A DNA stretch of 64,000 nucleotides from Solirubrobacter pauli (GTDB lineage Bacteria > Actinomycetota > Thermoleophilia > Solirubrobacterales > Solirubrobacteraceae), in contig NZ_RBIL01000001.1 in assembly GCF_003633755.1 (NCBI RefSeq), forward strand, positions 186,001 to 250,000, given 5' to 3'. Below are positions 48,555-58,207 of this stretch, one piece after another. Below the pieces are notes generated by a model. It ran no database searches. It was not told where the DNA came from and worked only from the letters and a program-made list of their open reading frames with translations. The position numbers and the translations under genes are program-made. Within the stretch, counting starts at the first letter, position 1. Each line of letters begins with the position of its first letter.

Positions 48555-51500
48555 CTACGGGTTGGTCGTCGACAACGTGAACGTCAGCGTCTTCGCGTAC
48601 GTGCCGGTGCGCAGCGGCTCGTCCGCGGCGATCCGCTGGCGGAACCCGATCGTGACCGCGTTCGAGACCGCCTGCGTCGGGAACGCCAGCACGCGCACCG
48701 GGCTCGCCCCGACCGGCGCGAAGGCCGAGTCAGGCGTGGTGGCGTTGGTCGCCTTGACCTCCACCGGGTTCGTCAGCGCGAACGTCCCGTTCACCAGGCG
48801 GCCGGGACGCTGCGTGTCCGCGTCGACCACGGTCAGGTCCGCCGACTGCGCCGTGCTCGTCACCGTCGCCGGCACCGTGGCCAGGTAGTCGGCCGCGACG
48901 CCGGGGATGAACGGCCCGAACGGCGTCGAGGTGCCGAGCGTGAGCGACAGCGCGGACGCGACCGTGCCGGTGATGGTGGTCTCCACCGAGGTCTCGGTGG
49001 GCGTGACGGTCGGGGTGACCGTCGGCGTCACGGTGGGCGTCACCGTCGGCGTGACCGTCGGCGTCACCGTCGGCGTCACCGTCGGCGTCACGGTGGGCGT
49101 CACCGTCGGCGTGACCGTCGGCGTCACGGTGGGCGTCACCGTCGGCGTGACGGTGGGCGTCACCGTGGGGGTGACCGTCGGCGTCACCGTCGGCGTCACG
49201 GTGGGCGTGACCGTCGGCGTCGGCGTCGGCTCCGCCTCACGCGTGAACGTGCGGCTCGCTGGCGTGGCGTCGACGTTGCCCGCCGCGTCCTTCGCGCGCA
49301 CCCAGAACGTGTACGAGCCGAGGGCGGTCAGCGTGACCTCACGCGGCGACGTGCACGCGACGTACGTCCCGGCGCCCGAGGGCGTGTCCAGGCGGCACTC
49401 GAACGTCGCACCGGCCTCGCTCGTGAACGCGAACGAGGCCGTGCCCGCCGTGACCGTGCCGGACGGGCCGCCGGTGATCGTCGTGTCCGGCGCGGTGGTG
49501 TCCACCGTGAACGTCCGCGAGGCGGGCGTCGCGTCGAGGTTGCCGGCGGCATCCCGCGCACGGACGAGGAACGTGTACGCCCCGTCCGCCAGCGGGCCGA
49601 CCGCGCGCGGCGACGTGCACGCCACGTAGGTCCCGGTCGCCGCGCCCGGACCGTCCAGACGGCACTCGAACGTCGAGTTGGGCTTCGTCGAGCCGAACGA
49701 GAACGACGGCGACGCGTCGTTCGTCGTCCCGGTCGGACCGGCGGTGAGCGACGTGTCCGGCACGGTCGTCTCGACCGTGAACGTGCGCGTGGCGGGCGTG
49801 GCGTCGACGTTGCCCGCCGCGTCCTTCGCGCGGACCGAGAACGTGTACTCGCCGTCGGCCAGCGGACCGACCACGCGCGGCGACGTGCATGCGACGTAGG
49901 TCCCCGTCGCCGCTCCCGGGCCGTCCAGGCGGCACTCGAACGAGGCACCCGCCTCGCTCGAGAACGCGAACGACGGCGACGCCGTGTTCACCGTGCCCGT
50001 CGGACCCGAGTCGATCGTGGTGTTCGGGGCCGTGGTGTCCACCGTGAACGTCCGCGTCGCGGGCGTCGGGTCGACGTTGCCGGCCGCGTCCTTGGCACGC
50101 ACCGAGAACGTGTACTCACCGTTCGCCGTCGTCGTGTACGCCTGCGGCGACGTGCACGCGGCGTACGTGCCCGCCCCGGACGGCGTGTCCAGGCGGCACT
50201 CGAACGACGCACCCGCCTCGCTGGAGAACCCGAACGACGCCGAGGTCGCGTTCGTCACACCGGACGGACCGCTCGCGATCGCCGTGTCCGGCGCCGTCGT
50301 GTCCACCGTGAACGTCCGGGTCGCGGGCGTCGCGTCCACGTTCCCGACCGCGTCCTTCGCGCGCACCGAGAACGTGTACTCGCCGTCGGCCAGCGGACCG
50401 ACCGCACGCGGCGACGCGCACGCCGCGTAGGTCCCGGTCGCCGAGCCGGGCCCGTCCAGGCGGCACTCGAACGTGGCACCCGCCTCGCTCGAGAACGTGA
50501 ACGACGCCGAAGTGGTGTTGACCACGCCGCTCGGCCCGGCCGAGATCGTCGTGTCCGGCGCGACCGTGTCCACCGTGAACGTCCGCGTCGCGGGCGTCGG
50601 GTCGACGTTGCCGGCCGCGTCCTTGGCACGCACCGAGAACGTGTACTCACCGTTCGCCGTCGTCGTGTACGCCTGCGGCGACGTGCACGCGGCGTACGCG
50701 CCCGCCCCGGACGGCGTGTCCAGGCGGCACTCGAACGACGCACCCGCCTCGCTGGAGAACCCGAACGACGCCGACGTCGTGCCGACCGTGCCCGACGGGC
50801 CCGAGTCGATCGTCGTGTTCGGCGCAGCCGTGTCCACCGTGAACGTGCGGCTGGCCGGAGTGGTGTCCACGTTGCCCGCGGCGTCCTTCGCCCGGACCAG
50901 GAACGTGTACGCCCCGTCCGCCAGCGGGCCGACCGCGCGCGGCGAGGTGCACGCGACGTACGTGCCCGTCGCGGCGCCCGGGCCGTCCAGGCGGCACTCG
51001 AACGTCGAGCCGGCCTTCGTCGAGTCGAACGCGAACGAGGGCGACGCGTTGCTGGTCGCGCCCGTCGGGCCGCTCGTGACCGACGTGTCCGGCAGCGACG
51101 TCTCGACCGTGAACGTCCGCGAGGCCGGCGAGCCGTCCACGTTGCCCGCGGCGTCGATCGCCCGCACGAGGAGCGTGTACGTCCCGTCGTTGAGCGGACC
51201 GACCGTGCGCGGCGACGTGCACGCGGCGTAGGTGCCGGTCGCCGTGCCGGGGCCGTCCAGGCGGCACTCGAACGTCGAGCCGGACTCGCTCGAGGAGAAC
51301 GCGAACGCCGGCGAAGCGGTGTTCACGGTGCCCGTCGGGCCGGAGTCGATGGTCGTGTTCGGCGCGGCGGTGTCCACGGTGAATGTGCGCGTGGCGGGCG
51401 TCGGGTCGACGTTGCCGGCCGCGTCCTTCGCGCGGACCGAGAACGTGTACTGCCCGTTCGCGGTCGTCGTGTAGGCCTGCGGGGAGGTGCAGGTCGCGTA

Positions 51501-53912
51501 GGTGCCGGAGCCGGACGGCGTGTCCAGGCGGCACTCGAAGGAGGCACCCGCCTCGCTCGTGAAGCCGAAGGACGCCGACGTCGCGTTCGTCAGCCCCGAC
51601 GGACCGCTCACGATCGTCGTGTCCGGCGCGGCCGTGTCGACCGTGAACGTGCGGCTCGCCGGCGTGGCGTCCACGTTGCCCGCCGCGTCGGTCGCGCGCA
51701 CGAGGAACGTGTAGGCGCCGTCGGCGAGCGAGCCGAGGATGCGCGGGGACGTGCAGGTCTGGTAGCTGCCGGTCGCGCCGCCGGGGCCGTCGAGACGGCA
51801 CTCGAACGTCGAGCCCGACTCGCTGGACGAGAACGTCAGCAGCGGCGAGCTGGTGCTCACCGTGCCCGTCGGCCCCGAGTCGATCGTCGTGTTCGGCGCG
51901 GTGGTGTCGACCGTGAACGCGCGCGTCGCGGGCGTCGCGTCGACGTTGCCGGCCGCGTCGGTCGCGCGCACCGAGAAGGTGTAGGCGCCGTTGGCGGTCG
52001 TCGTGTACGTCTGCGGCGACGTGCACGCGGCGTAGGTCCCGTTGCCGGACGGCGTGTCCAGGCGGCACTCGAAGGTCGAGCCGGCCTTGGTGGACGTGAA
52101 CGAGAACGCGGCCGAGGTGCCGTTGACGAGGCCCTGGGGACCGGCGGTGATCGCCGTGTCGGGCGCGCTCGTCTCAACGGTGAACGTCCGCGAGGCGGGC
52201 GTCGTGTCCACGTTGCCGGCGGCGTCGACCGCGCGCACGAGGAACGTGTAGCTCCCGTCCGCCAGCGGGCCGACCTGACGCGGCGTGGTGCAGGCCACGT
52301 ACGTCCCGGTCGCCGTGCCCGGGCCGTCGAGGCGGCACTGGAAGGTCGCGCTCGAGTCGGGCGAGGAGAAGCCGAACGACGGCGACGTCGTGTTGACCGT
52401 GCCCGAGGGCCCGCTGGAGATCGTCGTGTCCGGCGCGACCGTGTCCACCGTGAAGGTGCGCGACGCGGGCGACGCGTCGACGTTGCCCGCCGGGTCCTTC
52501 GCCCGCACGAGGAACGTGTACTGCCCGTTCGCGGTGGTGGTGTAGCTCTGCGGCGACGTGCACGCGCCGTAGGTGCCCGCGCCCGAGGGCGTGTCCAGCC
52601 GGCACTCGTACGTGACGTTCATCTCGTCGGAGGAGAACAGGAAGGCCTGCGAGGTCGTCGCGACCGTGCCGCTCGGTCCGCCGTTGATGGTCGTGTCCGG
52701 TGGCCCGGTGTCGACCGTGAAGCTGCGTGTCGCGGGCGTCGGATCCGGGTTCCCGCTCGGGTAGACCGCGCGCACCGAGAACGTGTAGGCGCCGTTGGTG
52801 GAGACCGCGTAGGCGCGCGGGGACGTGCAGGCCGTCCACGCGCCGGCGCCCGACGGCATGTCGAGCTTGCACTCGAAGGTCGCCCCCGACTGCGGTGACG
52901 TGAAGCTGAAGCTCGCGGAGGTCTGGTTCGTCGGCCCGCTCGGTCCGGACGTGATCGACGTGTCCGGCGGATCGGGGGTCGCGGTCGGCGTCGGGGTCGG
53001 CGCCGCTTCGACGACCACCGAGCCCGTCATGTCCGGATGGACGCCGCAGACGAACGCGTAGGTTCCGGGCGTGGAGAAGGTGCACTCGCCGGACCATCCC
53101 GACGGCTGCGCGAAGCTGGGCAGCGGCGGGGCCTGCGTGATCACCACACCGGTCTTCTGCACGCACGACGTGGGCGCGCGCGAGAACACGACGTTGTGCG
53201 ACGAGCTGCCCGTCGGGTAGCTGAAGTCGACGGTCGCGCCGGCGGTGACCGTGACGCTGTTGTCGGTCGGGTCGCTGCTCGACACGTCCTGCCACCGGAA
53301 GACCGAGCCGCTCGTGTCGATCGCCCGGATGCCCGGGCGCGACGGCGGGGTGGCCGTCGCCGTCGGCGTGGCGGTGGGGGTCGTCGTCGGCGTGGCCGTC
53401 GGCGTCGTGGTCGGCGTGGGGGTCGGCGTCGCCGTGCCGGTCACCTCGACCGTGCCCGTCATCCAGTCGTGGGCCTGGCAGTAGAACGAGTAGGTCCCGG
53501 GCGCGCTGAACGTGCACGTCCCCGTCCACGGGCCGCCGACCGGGTAGTCCGGCAGCGGCGCGGTCGTGTTCCCGTCCATCGGGTTCCCGGACGTCTGGGT
53601 GCACGAGGTGGGCTGCGCGCCCGTGAACACGGCGTTGTGCGGAGCGACGCCGCTGGGTGCCTCGAACGTGACGCGCTCGCCCGCGGCGATCGTCACCTCG
53701 TTGTCGTCAACGTCCCCGGCGGCGTCCTGGAAGTAGTAGTCGTGCGCGACGAACGCGGCGTCGGCGTACGCCGACGCGGGGAACGTGACCTTGGCCGCGG
53801 GGGCGGCGGCCGGAGCCGGGGCAGGCTGCGGCGCGGCTGCCGACGCCCACGTCGGAACCACGATCAACGCCACGAGCAGGCATGCCAACCATGGCAGCGC
53901 CGACTTCCTCAT
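48555..53912 (-). CDS. Giant secreted protein: two cupredoxin domains, ~14 Ig-like repeats, TVTP stalk, WxL-like C-terminal domain
   Basis: 1785 residues from ATG 53912 (GGGGGAG ribosome site). After the signal peptide are two plastocyanin-like domains with complete copper ligands: His92, Cys145, His148, Met151 and His239, Cys289, His292, Met295. Residues ~320-1595 are about 14 near-identical ~91-residue Ig-like repeats, each with one Cys pair (ATFECRLDTPSGAGTYAACT) and ending RTFTVDT. A TVTP-repeat stalk then leads to the terminal domain, ending LTFTLSTTNP and carrying a ~25-residue insertion relative to its three relatives. Likely a long, wall-attached fibre presenting copper or redox heads outward. 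Confidence 0.88.
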   Translation of the reverse strand: MRKSALPWLACLLVALIVVPTWASAAAPQPAPAPAAAPAAKVTFPASAYADAAFVAHDYYFQDAAGDVDDNEVTIAAGERVTFEAPSGVAPHNAVFTGAQPTSCTQTSGNPMDGNTTAPLPDYPVGGPWTGTCTFSAPGTYSFYCQAHDWMTGTVEVTGTATPTPTPTTTPTATPTTTPTATPTATATPPSRPGIRAIDTSGSVFRWQDVSSSDPTDNSVTVTAGATVDFSYPTGSSSHNVVFSRAPTSCVQKTGVVITQAPPLPSFAQPSGWSGECTFSTPGTYAFVCGVHPDMTGSVVVEAAPTPTPTATPDPPDTSITSGPSGPTNQTSASFSFTSPQSGATFECKLDMPSGAGAWTACTSPRAYAVSTNGAYTFSVRAVYPSGNPDPTPATRSFTVDTGPPDTTINGGPSGTVATTSQAFLFSSDEMNVTYECRLDTPSGAGTYGACTSPQSYTTTANGQYTFLVRAKDPAGNVDASPASRTFTVDTVAPDTTISSGPSGTVNTTSPSFGFSSPDSSATFQCRLDGPGTATGTYVACTTPRQVGPLADGSYTFLVRAVDAAGNVDTTPASRTFTVETSAPDTAITAGPQGLVNGTSAAFSFTSTKAGSTFECRLDTPSGNGTYAACTSPQTYTTTANGAYTFSVRATDAAGNVDATPATRAFTVDTTAPNTTIDSGPTGTVSTSSPLLTFSSSESGSTFECRLDGPGGATGSYQTCTSPRILGSLADGAYTFLVRATDAAGNVDATPASRTFTVDTAAPDTTIVSGPSGLTNATSASFGFTSEAGASFECRLDTPSGSGTYATCTSPQAYTTTANGQYTFSVRAKDAAGNVDPTPATRTFTVDTAAPNTTIDSGPTGTVNTASPAFAFSSSESGSTFECRLDGPGTATGTYAACTSPRTVGPLNDGTYTLLVRAIDAAGNVDGSPASRTFTVETSLPDTSVTSGPTGATSNASPSFAFDSTKAGSTFECRLDGPGAATGTYVACTSPRAVGPLADGAYTFLVRAKDAAGNVDTTPASRTFTVDTAAPNTTIDSGPSGTVGTTSASFGFSSEAGASFECRLDTPSGAGAYAACTSPQAYTTTANGEYTFSVRAKDAAGNVDPTPATRTFTVDTVAPDTTISAGPSGVVNTTSASFTFSSEAGATFECRLDGPGSATGTYAACASPRAVGPLADGEYTFSVRAKDAVGNVDATPATRTFTVDTTAPDTAIASGPSGVTNATSASFGFSSEAGASFECRLDTPSGAGTYAACTSPQAYTTTANGEYTFSVRAKDAAGNVDPTPATRTFTVDTTAPNTTIDSGPTGTVNTASPSFAFSSEAGASFECRLDGPGAATGTYVACTSPRVVGPLADGEYTFSVRAKDAAGNVDATPATRTFTVETTVPDTSLTAGPTGTTNDASPSFSFGSTKPNSTFECRLDGPGAATGTYVACTSPRAVGPLADGAYTFLVRARDAAGNLDATPASRTFTVDTTAPDTTITGGPSGTVTAGTASFAFTSEAGATFECRLDTPSGAGTYVACTSPREVTLTALGSYTFWVRAKDAAGNVDATPASRTFTREAEPTPTPTVTPTVTPTVTPTVTPTVTPTVTPTVTPTVTPTVTPTVTPTVTPTVTPTVTPTVTPTVTPTVTPTVTPTVTPTETSVETTITGTVASALSLTLGTSTPFGPFIPGVAADYLATVPATVTSTAQSADLTVVDADTQRPGRLVNGTFALTNPVEVKATNATTPDSAFAPVGASPVRVLAFPTQAVSNAVTIGFRQRIAADEPLRTGTYAKTLTFTLSTTNP
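49000..49229 (-). repeat. Short tandem repeat encoding a TVTP stalk
   Basis: About nineteen 12-bp units of the type GTGACGGTCGGC / GTCACCGTCGGC (plus strand), differing only at synonymous positions. They encode (Thr-Val-Thr-Pro)n between the Ig-like repeats and the C-terminal domain. Copy number is likely variable. Confidence 0.85.
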
Positions 53913-53951
53913 CAACTTCTCCCCCTCGTACTTCTGCGAACCGGAGGCGTA

Positions 53952-53981
53952 AGCCTAAGCCGATGGGCAAGCCGAAGTCAA
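53952..53981 (-). promoter_or_regulatory. Candidate sigma-70-type promoter of the cupredoxin/Ig-like gene
   Basis: On the minus strand TTGACT (53981-53976) and TAGGCT (53957-53952) are separated by 18 bp, about 40 nt upstream of ATG 53912. Confidence 0.35.
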
Positions 53982-54021
53982 TAAGTTGCTCACCAAAACA
54001 TATTGATGAGGCGCGTTCGGG

Positions 54022-55416
54022 TTAGCTGCGACAGGGAGAGGCGCCGCCGTCGACCGGGCCGTCGAGCAGCCCGCCGAGCGACGGCCGGGGCCGCGGATCG
54101 GGGTTCGGGAGCACGGAGCCGTTGCGCTCGACGTAGGTCCACCCCACGCCCTCGCGGGCGATCCGGTCGACCGCGGCGAGCAGCCGGTCGATGTCGTCGG
54201 CGCTCGTGCCGACGCCGATGCTCGCGCGCACCGCCTGACCGGAGCCGCCGTCGCGCGCGACGAAGTGGTCCATCAGCGGGTGCGCGCAGAACGCGCCGTC
54301 ACGGACGCCGATGCCGTGCTCGGCGCCCAGCGCCGCCGCGAGCAGCGCCGGGTCAAGCCCTTCGACGTTGAAGCTGACCACGCCCACGCGGTCGCACGCG
54401 CCGCGCTCCCACAGCTCGTACGTGCGCACGCCGTCGAGCGCGTCCAGACCGGTCAGCAGCCGGTCGAGCAACTCGAGCTCGTGCGCCACGATCTGGTCCC
54501 AGCCCGTCTGCTGGAGGGCGTTCACGGCGGCCGCGATCGCGAAGGCGCCGAGCGCGGCGGGCGTGCCGCCCTCGTGGCGCGCGGGGCCCGTGCCCCATTC
54601 CACGCCGTCGGCGGTGACGCGGCGCACTGCGCCGCCACCCGCCAGATAGGGCTGCCCGGCGTTGAGCCAGTCGGCCCGGCCGGCGAGCACGCCGGCGCCG
54701 TACGGCGCGTAGACCTTGTGGCCGGAGAACGCGACGTAGTCGACGTCCAACGCGGTGATGTCCACCGGGCGGTGGGCCGCGAGCTGCGCGGCGTCCAGCG
54801 CGACCCGGGCGCCGTGCGCGTGGGCGAGCGCGACGATCTCCTCGATCGGCCACACCTCGCCCGTCACGTTCGAAGCCCCCGTCACGGACACCAGCGCGGG
54901 GCCGCCGCCCAGCGTGCGCAACGCGCGCTCCAGCGCGGCGAGCGCCTCGGCGGGGCTCGCCGGGATCCCGAGGTCGCGCACGTCGGCGCGACGCCACGGG
55001 AGGAGGTTCGCGTGGTGCTCGCCCGTGAAGGTGAGCACCGTCGCGCCCGCGGGCAGCGCACCCGCGAGCAGGTTGAAGGCGTCGGTGGTGTTGCGGGTGA
55101 ACAGCACCAGGTCGTCCTCGCGGGTGCCCAGGAACTCGCCCACGAGCTCGCGCGCACGCGTGTACGCCTCAGTGCTCACCAGCGACGCGAACCCCGCGCC
55201 ACGGTGCACGCTGCCGTAGTAGGGCAGCAACTCCTCGACCGCGGCGGCCACCGACTGCAGGGCCGGCGCGCTCGCCGCGTTGTCGAGGTTCGCGTACCGG
55301 ACCCACTCGCCGTCCACGAGCGGGACCGAGAGGTCGTGACCGACGAGCTCCAGCAGGCCGTCACCGGCGCTGATGGACGTCTGGATGGGGGCCATGCTGG
55401 AGCTCATCGGCGTCAC
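54022..55416 (-). CDS. Class V aminotransferase, cysteine-desulfurase (SufS)-like
   Basis: 464 residues. Features: RYANLDNAASAPALQSVAAA, LVLFTRNTTDAFNLLAGALP, FTGEHHANLLPWRR, ARVALDAAQLAAHRPVDI (Asp binding PLP) and the Schiff-base Lys in YVAFSGHKVYAPYGAGVLAG. The loop FCAHPLMDHFVA carries the only Cys near the expected persulfide position, which is atypical. It could be a cysteine/selenocysteine desulfurase, a cyst(e)ine lyase or an isopenicillin-epimerase-like enzyme. GTG 55416 (ATG 55407 also possible) lies 4 bp after the upstream gene, the last of a four-gene operon. Confidence 0.85.
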   Translation of the reverse strand: MTPMSSSMAPIQTSISAGDGLLELVGHDLSVPLVDGEWVRYANLDNAASAPALQSVAAAVEELLPYYGSVHRGAGFASLVSTEAYTRARELVGEFLGTREDDLVLFTRNTTDAFNLLAGALPAGATVLTFTGEHHANLLPWRRADVRDLGIPASPAEALAALERALRTLGGGPALVSVTGASNVTGEVWPIEEIVALAHAHGARVALDAAQLAAHRPVDITALDVDYVAFSGHKVYAPYGAGVLAGRADWLNAGQPYLAGGGAVRRVTADGVEWGTGPARHEGGTPAALGAFAIAAAVNALQQTGWDQIVAHELELLDRLLTGLDALDGVRTYELWERGACDRVGVVSFNVEGLDPALLAAALGAEHGIGVRDGAFCAHPLMDHFVARDGGSGQAVRASIGVGTSADDIDRLLAAVDRIAREGVGWTYVERNGSVLPNPDPRPRPSLGGLLDGPVDGGASPCRS

Positions 55417-55420
55417 GTTC

Positions 55421-58153
55421 CTACTTCTTGACCTTGATCGACTTCCCGGTCGCCTTGCCGGACTGGTACTTGGAGTCCCCCGGCCAGGTGATCGCGACCT
55501 TCCAGGTGCCCTTGGCCAGCTTCGGCACCGTGACGGTGACCGTGCCGCTCTTGAGCGTGCCCGTGACGGTCTTCGTGGTCTTGCCCTTGGTGAACTTGAT
55601 CGTGACCTTGCCGCTGGCCTTGACCTGGCCCTTGGCGGTGCTGATCGTCACCGTGTACTTGCCGCTCTTCTTGCTCGTCGGCGCCTTCGAGAGCGTGCCG
55701 GCGACCTTGCTCACCTTGGCCTTGGCCGTCGGCGTGACGATCGGGGCCGGCGTCGGCGTCGGCGTCGAGCCGGGGGTCACGTTCACCGGGGCCGGCGGGT
55801 CCTCGACCACCGGGGCCGGGTTGACCGTCAGCCTGCCGGACTCGGTGAACGCGTCGATGTCCTCATCACCCGCGTAGGTGAGCGTGAACTGGTACGTGCC
55901 CGCGGCGATGGCCGGAAGCGCGACCGAGGCCGCGTTGCCGGAGAGAGCACCGGCGCCCGACGCGATCTCCGTCGCCCCCGACTTCACGCTGACCGCGACG
56001 TTGCCGGTGACCGTGCGGCCGGCGGCGCTCGCGATCGTGACGCTCACCGACGGGGCGGTGGGCGCCGTGACCGGGTTCGCGGTCACGGTGCGCGTCGTGA
56101 ACCTCGGGCCGCCCGGCAGGCCGCCGAAGAACACGTCCAGCTTGCGGATGAGGTTCTTGCCGCCCGCGACGCTGCCCGGCGTGGTCGGCAGCCCCCACGC
56201 GGTGAGGACCGTGGTCTTGCGGAGCTGAGCGACGTGCCAGGCGCCGACCACGGTCTTGAGGTGGGTGATCAGCGTCGCGTCCGTGTTCGCCTTCACCGCG
56301 GCCAGATAGGCCGTCTTGGCCGCAACGCTGCTGGCCGGCGTGCGGGCGGGCGTGAGCCAGTCGAGCGCGCCCGCGAGCGCCGTCGGACCGATCGGGATCG
56401 GGCTGGTGCCAGGGCTGGCGACGGTCACGGCCGTGTCGGTGTTGCTGACCGTCGCGGTGTCGCCGTCGACGAGGTACTGGGCGTCATCGGTGTCGATGCC
56501 CGTGTTCGGGATGACCGTGCTGACGTCGGTCTTCCAGTTGAACGTCGCGAGGTCGGCGTTGATCTTGTTCCAGATCGGCGCGCCGGCCGGGAGCTGCGTC
56601 GCCGAGATGCCCAACTGGTTCGGCTTCGGGTTCGTGAACCACCACTGCGACATGTACTCCGTGTACTCGGAGACGGCGCCCGCGGCGTTCTTCTGGATCC
56701 ACTGGCGGGTGATGCCGCCGTTGGGCGCGTCGCCCGCCTTGGCCTGATGCGCGAGCAGGAACGGCACCTGGAGCTTCTTGGTCGTCTGCAGCGGCTTGGT
56801 GGTGTCACCGGCCGGATAGAAGGTGACCGACTGCGATGCGCCGCGGGCAGGGTCGTACTGCGTGACGATGTTGTTGAGGTACTGCTGGAGGACGTGGCCG
56901 TAGAGGAACGTCGGGTTCGCGTTCGCCAGCGCCGCCGTGCTGCCGTTGTTGGCGGTGTTGCGGGACTGGAACGGGTTGACCGCGCTCGTGGTCGAGCCGC
57001 CGACCTGACCGCCGTCGAGCACGGTGTCGAAGTTGAAGACGGTGACGTCGTGCTCCTGCGCGTCCTCGTTGATGAACGGCAGCACCGGGCGGGTGTTCGG
57101 GCACCACGTGCCGCCGAACAGGATCACCGCGTTGGCGTCGGTGCCGCTCTTGAGCAGGTCGACCAGCTCCGGGTAGGTGACCTGCTGGATCCGCCAGCCA
57201 CCGTCGGCCGCGGCGTTGTCCGCGTCGGTGAGGACCGGAACCTCGGAGCCGCGATCGACGCGCGGGGCCTGCTCCTTCTGGCGGGCGTTGACCTCGGACT
57301 TCCACCAGGCGAACTGGTCGAGCTCGTCGAGGGTCGCGGGACCGACCTTGCCGATCGCCGCGTTCACATCCGCGGCCGCCGCGGCGGTGCTCGCCTCGTC
57401 GGTGAGGTTGACCCAGCTCACGACCTTGGCCGGCTGGGCCGTCGAGCCGTCCGGGGTGACCGTGTTGGCCTTGTCGTAGACGAAGAAGAAGCTGTCCGTC
57501 ACGTCGGCGGGCGTCGCGGTCTTGTAGTCGTAGAGCGCGCCGCCGTTGACGTTGCCGACCTCGGTGCTGTAGCCCGCGGTGGCGCCGTAGTCGTTGACGG
57601 TGTTCGTGCCCGTGACGGTCTTGACGACCGCGGTCTCGCTCCCCACACCGGTGGCGGTCGCGGTCACGCCGTTGCCGAGGTACTGGCCGACGAGGTTCTT
57701 CCACGCGTGGCCGTACGTCGTCCGCGAATCCGCCGCGAGCTCGGTGATCGTCTCGGACTTGCGGATGTCGAGGGCGGGCACGGTGACGGTGCCGACCTTG
57801 ACGCTGCCCGACAGGTTCGGGTTGAACCAGTACACCTGCTTGACGCCGGCGGAGCTGGCAGCCGCCTCGACCGCGCGCGCCCGCTCGGCGAACGACGCGT
57901 CGCCCGCGGGATCACCGATCAGGAAGGCGAACTGGCCGTCCTGCTGGAGCAGCCACTGGAACCGGTCGTACGTGATGGACTCGATCACCGGGCTGGTGTT
58001 CGACGTCGGCAACCCGAGCGCGTGCTGCAGGAACGTCGCGTGGTTGTACTTCGTGGTCGTGGCGGCGTCGGCCGCGGTGGCCGTGAGCGGGATGACCGCA
58101 GCGGCAGCAGCCAGCGCAGCGACCATCCGCGCCCTCCGATGGGGGACGTGCAT
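55421..58153 (-). CDS. Large secreted protein with thioredoxin-like WCxxT segment and C-terminal Ig-like domains
   Basis: 910 residues from ATG 58153 (GGAGGA ribosome site). The signal peptide ends AADAA. The first ~650 residues form an unrecognised domain; it contains FGGTWCPNTRPVLPFINEDA near residue 350, which looks like a thioredoxin-fold active site with one Cys (WCPNT), and QFAFLIGDPAGDASFAERAR near the N terminus. Two Ig-like modules follow (TYQFTLTYAGDEDIDAF and GTWKVAITWPGDSKYQSG) joined by a Pro/Thr linker, and the end is Lys-rich. Likely extracellular with a thiol-redox role. Context with a symporter and desulfurase-like enzyme suggests sulfur compounds; inferred. Confidence 0.65.
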   Translation of the reverse strand: MHVPHRRARMVAALAAAAAVIPLTATAADAATTTKYNHATFLQHALGLPTSNTSPVIESITYDRFQWLLQQDGQFAFLIGDPAGDASFAERARAVEAAASSAGVKQVYWFNPNLSGSVKVGTVTVPALDIRKSETITELAADSRTTYGHAWKNLVGQYLGNGVTATATGVGSETAVVKTVTGTNTVNDYGATAGYSTEVGNVNGGALYDYKTATPADVTDSFFFVYDKANTVTPDGSTAQPAKVVSWVNLTDEASTAAAAADVNAAIGKVGPATLDELDQFAWWKSEVNARQKEQAPRVDRGSEVPVLTDADNAAADGGWRIQQVTYPELVDLLKSGTDANAVILFGGTWCPNTRPVLPFINEDAQEHDVTVFNFDTVLDGGQVGGSTTSAVNPFQSRNTANNGSTAALANANPTFLYGHVLQQYLNNIVTQYDPARGASQSVTFYPAGDTTKPLQTTKKLQVPFLLAHQAKAGDAPNGGITRQWIQKNAAGAVSEYTEYMSQWWFTNPKPNQLGISATQLPAGAPIWNKINADLATFNWKTDVSTVIPNTGIDTDDAQYLVDGDTATVSNTDTAVTVASPGTSPIPIGPTALAGALDWLTPARTPASSVAAKTAYLAAVKANTDATLITHLKTVVGAWHVAQLRKTTVLTAWGLPTTPGSVAGGKNLIRKLDVFFGGLPGGPRFTTRTVTANPVTAPTAPSVSVTIASAAGRTVTGNVAVSVKSGATEIASGAGALSGNAASVALPAIAAGTYQFTLTYAGDEDIDAFTESGRLTVNPAPVVEDPPAPVNVTPGSTPTPTPAPIVTPTAKAKVSKVAGTLSKAPTSKKSGKYTVTISTAKGQVKASGKVTIKFTKGKTTKTVTGTLKSGTVTVTVPKLAKGTWKVAITWPGDSKYQSGKATGKSIKVKK

Positions 58154-58207
58154 GCTTCCTCCTGTTGATGTCTATGTGTGGGTGCTGCGGGGTGCTGCGG
58201 TGAGAGA

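Noticed and set aside
49000-49229. Regular short repeats that could suggest a CRISPR array
   Set aside because: Units are 12 bp without spacers and encode a (TVTP)n stalk in frame.
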